Positions 56,922 through 64,000 of a stretch of DNA of 64,000 nt are shown here, piece by piece. Each line of letters starts with the position of its first letter. The stretch's first letter is position 1. Under the pieces are notes generated by a model. It did not search any database, was not told where the DNA came from, and saw only the letters and a list, made by a program, of their open reading frames with translations. Position numbers and translations under genes: made by a program. The stretch covers positions 1,302,001 through 1,366,000 of the forward strand of contig CM121342.1 of NCBI GenBank assembly GCA_051530055.1, read 5' to 3'. The DNA is from Neoechinorhynchus agilis (taxonomy: Eukaryota; Acanthocephala).

Positions 56922-58928
56922 TTAATTCATTTTGTAATCAAAGTACTTTCGAACGTGATAGTTTGTCCAAAAGTCACCACTTTGTTCCGCTGCTACTAAT
57001 AAAGTCTTAGAAATGCAAGGATCAGCAAGTGAAATCTTATTACGGATGACGTGCCTGAGAGCCCGGATTATCTGCCCGCTTGCGATGAGATCATAAAACT
57101 CATGCATCTTTTGTCGACCAGCTCCTTCGAGCGATTCAGAAAATTCTACTTCTCTGTCTCCAATTGACTTCTTCGACCCAATTTCAAGCGATCGAAGAAG
57201 GCCGTGAGCGTTGCCTTGAGAGGTACAAAAAGTTTCGATGGATTGACGCCATAAATCACCCGAAACATCGGTAGAAGCTGCAACTGCAGATACGAGCAGT
57301 TCAAAGAAAACTGACCGTTGGCGGTCGAAAGCGATGGCATCTGATAGAAGGAAACCAAGAATCGATTCTGGCGTAGGACTATTCAACGAATAGGAGATTT
57401 GGAACAAAGTGTCGAACGAGTTGCGCATCGATAAATGCCGTACGGAGGATATTTGATTTTTAATTTCGTTCAAAAGTAAACTTTGATCCGATCTGGGCAG
57501 CGGTTTCGTGTTGACTAAAAAGCAAAAGTAGAATTCTAGATAAATATTTAGCTATTCAAAGATATGAGCAAGTATACAAAAACGTAAGATTTTAAAAGAT
57601 CAGGTTAAATCTCGAAAAGAGAACAAGAAATCAAAAAATTGAAGGAAAATGATAATCTTTTAGATCGACATGGAACTGCTGCTTAAACATTAAGATTTCA
57701 ACAGCTTCACGTGGTGATTTCGTGGATGAAACAATCATGGCAAGATCTTTTGGATAAAGAACTGGTCGGCCGATAGAAATCGAATCAATTCGTTTCGTAA
57801 TGAACATTTGATCACAAACGTAAGTCAAGGTCGTCAGCGTATCGATTATAGCAACGGCTAAAATATTCTTACTAAATGGATTAAAATTTAAAAGCAGACA
57901 TTCGCCGATATCCGAAACAAGAACCAATAGATTATCTAAGACAATGATTTGTGTGTAAAGACTGGACGATGTTGGCAGATCGTTTTTCGGACCATTTTGA
58001 AAAAAATCGCCTTCAAAATGACTCGTTTTAAGCGATTTTTGAAGAACCACTAAACGGCATGAGAGCAAGACGAACGTCCACGTCGTTTTCAGCGAATAAA
58101 ATACAAGCAAATGGATCAGAATAGAGACAAACTAAAGAAGGCGAATGGTAAGTCCGTTCAATGGAATCAAGATTGACGAAGCTGAAACGGCCATTCTGAA
58201 ATTTATAACCTCTTGGTCTTTTATCAATTTCGCTGAATCCAACTAAACAGAGACCAGTTGGTTTCAAATGGACGAATGAAATGGAATCGTAGGTCTCAAG
58301 TTTCAGACTTTTCAGAAACTTTACTTGTCTCGTGTCAGCAAATAGAACATAAAAGTCAAGATTACATTCAAGGTCATCACTTCTCGTAATAAGAAATTCA
58401 CTATTTGTAAGCCAAATAACAGGATCGATCAACCGATTAATGTTTTGGGTTTCACAGTGGCCGTATTCTATGGCAATTATGCACAATTTTAAAAAATTGG
58501 ATTGCAGGTTGACGATTTAAACGCAGAATCGTTAGAAACAAATCAGAGGACACCGAATTTTTTTAAAGGAATTATGCACAGTTGCCTATTTCGTCCGGCT
58601 CAAATTTTATCGTAAAATTCACAAATGAAACATTGCAATGGTGCCGAACAATCGCGAGGACGGTTTCACTTGCGTTGAACCGCAAAAGAGTAATCCCTCC
58701 GTTAGGTAAACCAAACTTTTTACGACGAAATGCCGTTTTTACCGAGTAGCAGTTCACTAAAATGCGATTCGGATTCGTTGCCGAAAAAGTCGAGACCAAT
58801 ACATGAACGTTGCTTTCGTTTACAAAGATTCCATTTTGTTCATCGGAGCATTCGACTATCAGGAGTTCTTCGAAACTTAAAGCGCAAGGAAAATCCGTGT
58901 TCTCATCGTTCGCCTGAGTGAAAGCCAT
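56922..58928 (-). CDS. RMC1: RMC1/Mic1-like protein (MON1-CCZ1 regulator), multi-exon
   Basis: Exon 1 58928-58586, exon 2 58467-58105 and exon 3 from 58049 follow each other in phase. Intron 2 is 55 nt (GTATTT...TTTAG); intron 1 fits only as GC-AG, 118 nt. The exon 3/4 junction lies between about 57670 and 57510 and is unresolved; the last exon ends at 56922. Total is about 550 aa against about 650 in vertebrates. Matches to RMC1: LLRFNASETVLAIVRHHCNV with VNF near residue 95 (N-terminal beta-propeller), and the C-terminal Mic1 region GQIIRALRHVIRNK, ISKTLLVAAEQSGD and VRKYF, which parallels human HQVLAALRF...KFLDAAKQTED...FRFFEQ. RMC1 works with the MON1-CCZ1 Rab7 activator in late endosomes. 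Assigned by motif order only. Confidence 0.6.
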
Positions 58929-58934
58929 CTAAAA

Positions 58935-59500
58935 TTTTCAGAAATTTTCATGGCATTAAAAAAATGCTTGCCTTAAATTTTAAATAATGAAAAGTGATTT
59001 TTGTCGTTTTGAACGTAAAATCTTTCAATACTAAAAAATTTAAACATCATTAAAAAATGCATTCAAAATACAAAACCAAAATCCATCAAACCTGAGAAGA
59101 AATAGAAAAACCTTAAACACAAAAATTTACTGTACGTTGGCGAATTCTGTCCACGGTGTTGTTTTTTCTCGTTTTATTTATAACAACAACACCGGGAGCA
59201 GGACTCGTAAACGTAAAATCAAATTCACCTCGAGGACAATTATATCCGACAACAGAAATTTACGTTATAAAATCACTAAAGTAACATCGCTTCTTTCGTT
59301 TAAACAACGCCAAGAATCTTATTTCTTAAACACTTCACCCAAAACGGAACAAATCTCTTGTTACATTCGGCGTCTTAGGATTTATCCGATCGAAGCTGAT
59401 AAAATGCTGAAGTGCCGAAATTCGGTAAAAGGTTGGTAATTCTATCAAAATGTTTCGCAACCACGAATCCGTCGAAATTTTAACGTTGTTCAAAACAGCT
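58935..59500. other. spacer upstream of RMC1
   Basis: Probably contains the RMC1 promoter. The plus-strand frame 59137-59439 begins without ATG. An alternative frame at 59130-59290 shows a hydrophobic, signal-peptide-like run (RILSTVLFFLVLFITTTPGA) but also lacks an ATG, so no gene is called. Confidence 0.4.
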
Positions 59501-59502
59501 CA

Positions 59503-61985
59503 GAGTCAATGAGAGCGGAAATCGAAGCTCGATTGCTATCGTGGATATTGGTAGCAATCTTACATTTTGTTTGTCCCAAGTGATGATTTTTTTCAAAATT
59601 TCAGGCTTAGTTCATCTGAACAACCGTGGCGAAAAGGGAATTCTGATGGGACCCAAATCTCATTAGCCAAATCAAAAATCAAAGTTCGATTACTTTCTTT
59701 GACATTGGCAGCAATCTGACAATCCATTTGTCCTAGCTGACGATTTTTCCTAATCTACCGATTTATTTCATTTAAATAACGTAAACGACGCTGCCGATTC
59801 CAATTCGCGATAAGACGAAGCTTCCGCATTGTAAAGATCGAAAACTCTTTCTTTAAATTGGAATGAATTTTTTGTCTTCTACTCGCATTCTAGAAGATTT
59901 ACCTTAAAATGCTAGTCTCATTCCTTAAGAACTGCTCACGAGCCGACTTTCATGCCTTCGAGTATGCGAGCGACAAGTGCAAAAATTAAGAGTCAATAAG
60001 AGCGGAAATCGAAGCTCGATTGCTATCGTGGATATTCGTAGCGATCTTACATTTCGTTGGTCCCAAGTGATGATTTTTTCAAAATTTCAGGCTTAGTTCA
60101 TCTTAAAAACTGTGGCGAAAAAAGCATTCTGATGGGATCCAAATCTCATTAGCCAAATCAAAAATCAAAGTTCGATTATTTTCTTTGATATTGCCAGCGA
60201 TCTGACAATCCATTTGTCCTAGCTGAAGATTTTTCCTAACCTACCGATTTATTTCATTTAAATAACGTAAACGACGCTGCCGATTCCAATTCGCGATAAG
60301 ACGAAGCTTCCGCATTGTAAAGATCAAAAACTCTTTCTTTAAATTGGAATGAATTTTTGTCTTTTACTCGCATTCTAGAAGACTTATGTTAAAATGATAG
60401 CCTCATTCCTAAAGAACTGCTCACGAGCCGACTTTCATGCCTTCGAGTATGTTAGCGACAAGTTCAAAAATTATGAGTCAATAGGAGCGGAAATCGAAGC
60501 TCGATTGCTATCGTGGATATTGGTAGCAATCTTACATTTTGTTGGCCCCAAGTGATGATTTTTTCAAAATTTCAGGCTTAGTTCATCTGAACAACCGTGG
60601 CGAAAAAAGAATTCTGATGGGACCCAAATCTCATTAGCCAAATCAAAAATCAAAGTTCGATTATTTTCTTTGATATTGGCAGCGATCTGGCAATCCATTT
60701 GTCCTAGCTGATGAATTTTCCTAATCTAGCGATTTATTTGATTTAAACAGCGTGAACAACGCTGCCGATTCCAATTCGCGATAAGACGGAGCTTCCGCAT
60801 TGTAAAGATCAAAAACTCTTTCTTTAAATTGGAATGAATTTTTGTCTTTTACTCGCATTCTAGAAGATTTATGTTGAAATGATAGTCTCATTCCTTAAGA
60901 ACTGCTCACGAGCCGACTTTCATGCCTTCGAGTATGCGAGCGACAAGTTCAAAAATTATGAGTCAATAGGAGCGGAAATCGAACTGCGTTCGCTATCCTG
61001 CATTTTGGTTGCGATCCTACATTCCGTTGATCCCAGGTGATTATTTTTTTCAAAATTTCAGGCTTAGTTCATCTGAACAACCATGGCGAAAAAAGCATTC
61101 TGATGGGACCCAAATCTCATTAACCAAATCAAAAATCAAAGTTCGATTACTTTCTTTGATATTGGCAGCAATCGGGTAATCCATTTGTCCAAGCTGGTGA
61201 TTTTTCCTAATCTACCGATTTATTTCATTTAAACAACGTGAACGATGCTGCTGATTAAAATTCGCGTTAAGAAGAAGCTTCCGCAGTGTAAAGATCGAAA
61301 ACTATTTCTTTAAATTAGAATGAATTTTTATCTTTTCCTCGCATTGATGAAGATTTTAGCTAAAATGATAGTCTCTTTCCATAAGAACTGCTCACGAGCC
61401 GACTTTCATGCCTTCGAGTATGCGAGCGACAAGTTAAAAAATTGAGAGTCAATAAGAGCGGAAATCGAACTTCGATTGCTACCCTGGATATTGGTAGCGT
61501 TCGGACATTCTGTTGGTCCCAAGTCATGATTTTTTTAAAAATTTCAGGCTTAGTTCATCTGAACAACCGTGGCGAAAAGGGAATTCTGATGGGACTTAAA
61601 TCTCATTAGCCAAATCAAAAATCAAAGTTCGATTAATTTTTGGTATTCTCAGCGATCTGGCAATCCATTTGTCCTAGCTGATGATTTTTCCTAATCTACC
61701 GATTTATTTCATTTAAACAACGTAAACGACGCTGCCGATTCCTATTCTCGATAATAGATCGAAAACTCTTTATTTAAATTGGAATGAATTTTTCTCTTTT
61801 ACTCGCATTCCAGAAGATTTTAGCTAAAATGATAAAGTTTCATTCCTTAAGAACTGCTCACGAGTCGACTTTCATGCCTTCGGGCATGCGAGCGGCAAGT
61901 TCAAAAATTTTGAGTCAATAAGAATGGAAATCGAAGCTCGATTGCTATCCCGGATATTGGTAGCGATCGGACATTCCATTTGTCT
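59503..61985. repeat. tandem repeat, about 486-bp unit, five units plus a partial
   Basis: The anchor GAGTCAATAAGAGCGGAAAT recurs at 59503, 59990, 60475, 60960, 61446 and 61912. Units differ by a few percent, more than in the 304-bp satellite, so the array is older or less homogenised. Each unit has a TTTTTTCAAAATTTCAG tract. No open frame is kept across units. Confidence 0.9.
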
Positions 61986-62087
61986 AAAGATTGAACTGTT
62001 CATGTTGGTCATTAATGGCGAATAAGTTGAAAAATCCGATATTTCTGTACATTCTTTATCTTTTATCAAGGTTGCTTCCCCTCGCAA

Positions 62088-62181
62088 TCATCTTCAGAAA
62101 TGGGTGAGAAAAAAGCTAGAAAGAGAGCTTCTCGTCATCTTCAGAAATGGGTGAGAAAAAAGCTAGAAAGAGAGCTTCTCG
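62088..62181 (+). repeat. 47-bp direct duplication at the start of the 179-bp array
   Basis: TCATCTTCAGAAATGGGTGA... occurs twice back to back. It provides an ATG and a Lys/Arg-rich run (GEKKARKRASRK) that reads into the first array unit and stops there after about 42 codons. Confidence 0.7.
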
Positions 62182-64000
62182 TAAAGCTGGTCGCTTTATT
62201 CTTGGCTCGCTAGGTGGAATTCGACGATGTGAGAGAGCATGTCAAGTCGAAGCCGAGGCAACTCAAGGGCAATGATTGCGTTTTCTGCTCAGTATCCTGC
62301 AAGGACTGTGACTATGTCGATATTGGACAAATACCACAATCCCCATCGGACTCCTGATAAAAGCTGGTCGCTTTATTCTTCGCTCGCTAGGTGGAATTCT
62401 ACGATGTAGAGCATGTCGTCGAAGCCGAGGCAACTCAAGGGCAATGATTGCGTTTTTCTGCTCAGTATCCTGCAAGGATTGTGACTATGTCTATATTGAC
62501 AAATACCACAATCCCCATCGGACTCTGATAAAAGCTGGTCGCTTTATTCTTGGCTCGCTAGGTGGAATTGACGATGTGAGAGAGTGCGTCGGGTCAGCGA
62601 GAGGCAACTCAAGGGCAATGATTGCGTGGTTCACTCAGTATCCTGTAAGCACTGTGACCATGCTCATATTGGACAAATGCTACAATCCTCATCGGACTCT
62701 GATAAAAGCTGGTCGCTTTATTCTTCGCTCGCTAGGTGGAATTCGACGATGTGAGAGAGCATGTCAAGTCGAAGCCAGGCAACTCAAGGGCAATGATTGC
62801 GTTTTCTGCTCAGTATCCTGCAAGGATTGTGACTATGTCTATATTGGACAAATGCCACAATCCCCATCGGACTCCTGATAAAAGCTGGTCGCTTTATTCT
62901 TGGCTCGCTAGGTGGAATTCGATGATGTGAGAGAGCATGTCAAGTCGAAGCCGAGGCAACTCAAGGGCAATGATTGCGTTTTCTGCTCAGTATCCTGCAA
63001 GGACTGTGACTATGTCGATATTGGACAAATACCACAATCCCCATCGGACTCCTGATAAATGCTGGTCGCTTTATTCTTCGCTCGCTAGGTGGAATTCGAC
63101 GATGTGAGAGAGCATGTCAAGTCGAAGCCGAGGCAACTCAAGGGCAATGATTGCGTTTTCTGCTCAGTATCCTGCAAGGATTGTGACTATGTCTATATTG
63201 GACAAATAACACAATCCCCATCGGACTCCTGATAAAAGCTGGTCGCTTTATTCTTGGCTCGCTAGGTGGAATTCGACGATGTGAGAGAGCATGTCAAGTC
63301 GAAGCAGAGGCAACTCAAGGGCAATGATTGCGTGGTCTACTCAGTATCCTGCAAGCACTGTGACCATGCCTATATTGGACAAATGCCACAATCCCCATCG
63401 GACTCCTGATAAAAGCTGGTCGCTTTATTCTTCGCTCGCTAGGTGGAATTCTACGATGTGAGAGAGCATGTCAAGTCGAAGCAGAGGCAACTCAAGGGCA
63501 ATTATTGCGTTTTCTGCTCAGTATCCTGCAAGGATTGTGACCATGTCGATATTGGACAAATACCACAATCCCCATCGGACTCCTAATAAAAGCTGGTCGC
63601 TTTATTCTTTGCTCGCTAGGTTGATTTCGACGATGTGAGAGCGCATGTCAAGTCGAAGCCGAGGCAACTCAAGGGCAATGATTGCGTTTTCTGCTCAGTA
63701 CCCTGCAAGGACTGTGACTATGTCGATATTGGACAAATGCCACAATCCCTGCCGAACTCCTGATAAAATAAAAGCTGGTCGCTTTATTCTTGGCTCGCTA
63801 GGTTGAATTCGACGATGTGAGAGAGCATGTCAAGTCGAAGCCGAGGCAACTCAAGGGAAATTATTGCGTTTTCTGCTCAGTACCCTGCAAGGACTGTGAC
63901 TATGTCGATATTGGACAAATGCCACAATCCCCATCGGACTCCTGATAAAAGCTGTCGCTTTATTCTTCGCTCGCTAGGTGGAATTCGACGATGTGAGAGA
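62182..64000. repeat. tandem repeat, about 171-181 bp unit, at least ten units, runs off the window
   Basis: AAGCTGGTCGCTTTATTCTT recurs near 62183, 62361, 62532, 62705, 62882, 63058, 63236, 63414, 63591, 63771 and 63950. Some units keep a Cys-rich frame (RRCERACQVEA; DCVFCSVSCKDCDY), but unit length is not a multiple of three and the frame breaks between units, so no protein is called. Confidence 0.9.

Noticed and set aside
59503-64000. CRISPR-like appearance of the arrays
   Set aside because: Units are 180-486 bp with no short repeat/unique spacer pattern; this is animal nuclear DNA.

Overview
This is metazoan nuclear DNA. Evidence: a ribosomal protein eL13A/uL13 (RPL13A) gene, a CDV3-like gene, a prefoldin subunit 2 gene, a probable RMC1/Mic1 gene, a U6 snRNA locus, and protein genes with very short GT-AG introns (about 43-60 nt). 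Very short introns and repeat-rich spacers point to a small-genome, fast-evolving invertebrate (nematode-like or similar). The sequence alone does not place it further.

Layout. 1-1.03 kb: 3' part of a minus-strand gene for a Gly/Met/Gln-repeat protein. 2.94-3.55 kb: RPL13A. 3.6-16.85 kb: a tandem satellite of 44 monomers of about 302-305 bp, starting about 60 bp after the RPL13A stop. 17.36-17.83 kb: the CDV3-like gene. 18-52 kb: an ampliconic cluster of segmental duplications. Two large inverted repeats interlock in it: A (19.6-26.55 kb) pairs with D (39.46-45.39 kb), and B (28.41-33.28 kb) pairs with C (46.86-51.90 kb). The duplicated units carry a four-TM membrane protein gene (3 copies), a two-exon gene for a 103-aa protein (4 copies plus a diverged fifth paralog), a one-exon 75-aa membrane peptide (6 copies), a Tudor-domain exon (2 copies), an LSD1-like zinc-ribbon gene end (2 copies) and truncated LINE 3' ends.

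51.9-52.6 kb: a Ty3/Gypsy fossil fragment. 36.5-37.2 and 52.74-53.57 kb: tandem arrays of about 243 bp that carry the 3' half of U6 snRNA; the second array ends in a full-length U6. 54.4-54.9 kb: an inverted pair of a short dispersed repeat around a tRNA-like relic. 55.1-56.3 kb: a 5'-truncated LINE. 56.35-58.93 kb: PFDN2 and RMC1 in tandem on the minus strand. 59.5-62.0 kb: a 486-bp tandem repeat. 62.1-64 kb: a roughly 179-bp tandem repeat running off the window.

The housekeeping genes are separated by satellites and do not form a pathway. The 18-52 kb cluster looks like an ampliconic gene cluster reshaped by inversion, gene conversion and retroelement insertion, carrying several small gene families I cannot name. 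Exon boundaries were read by eye and are inferences; no homology search was run.
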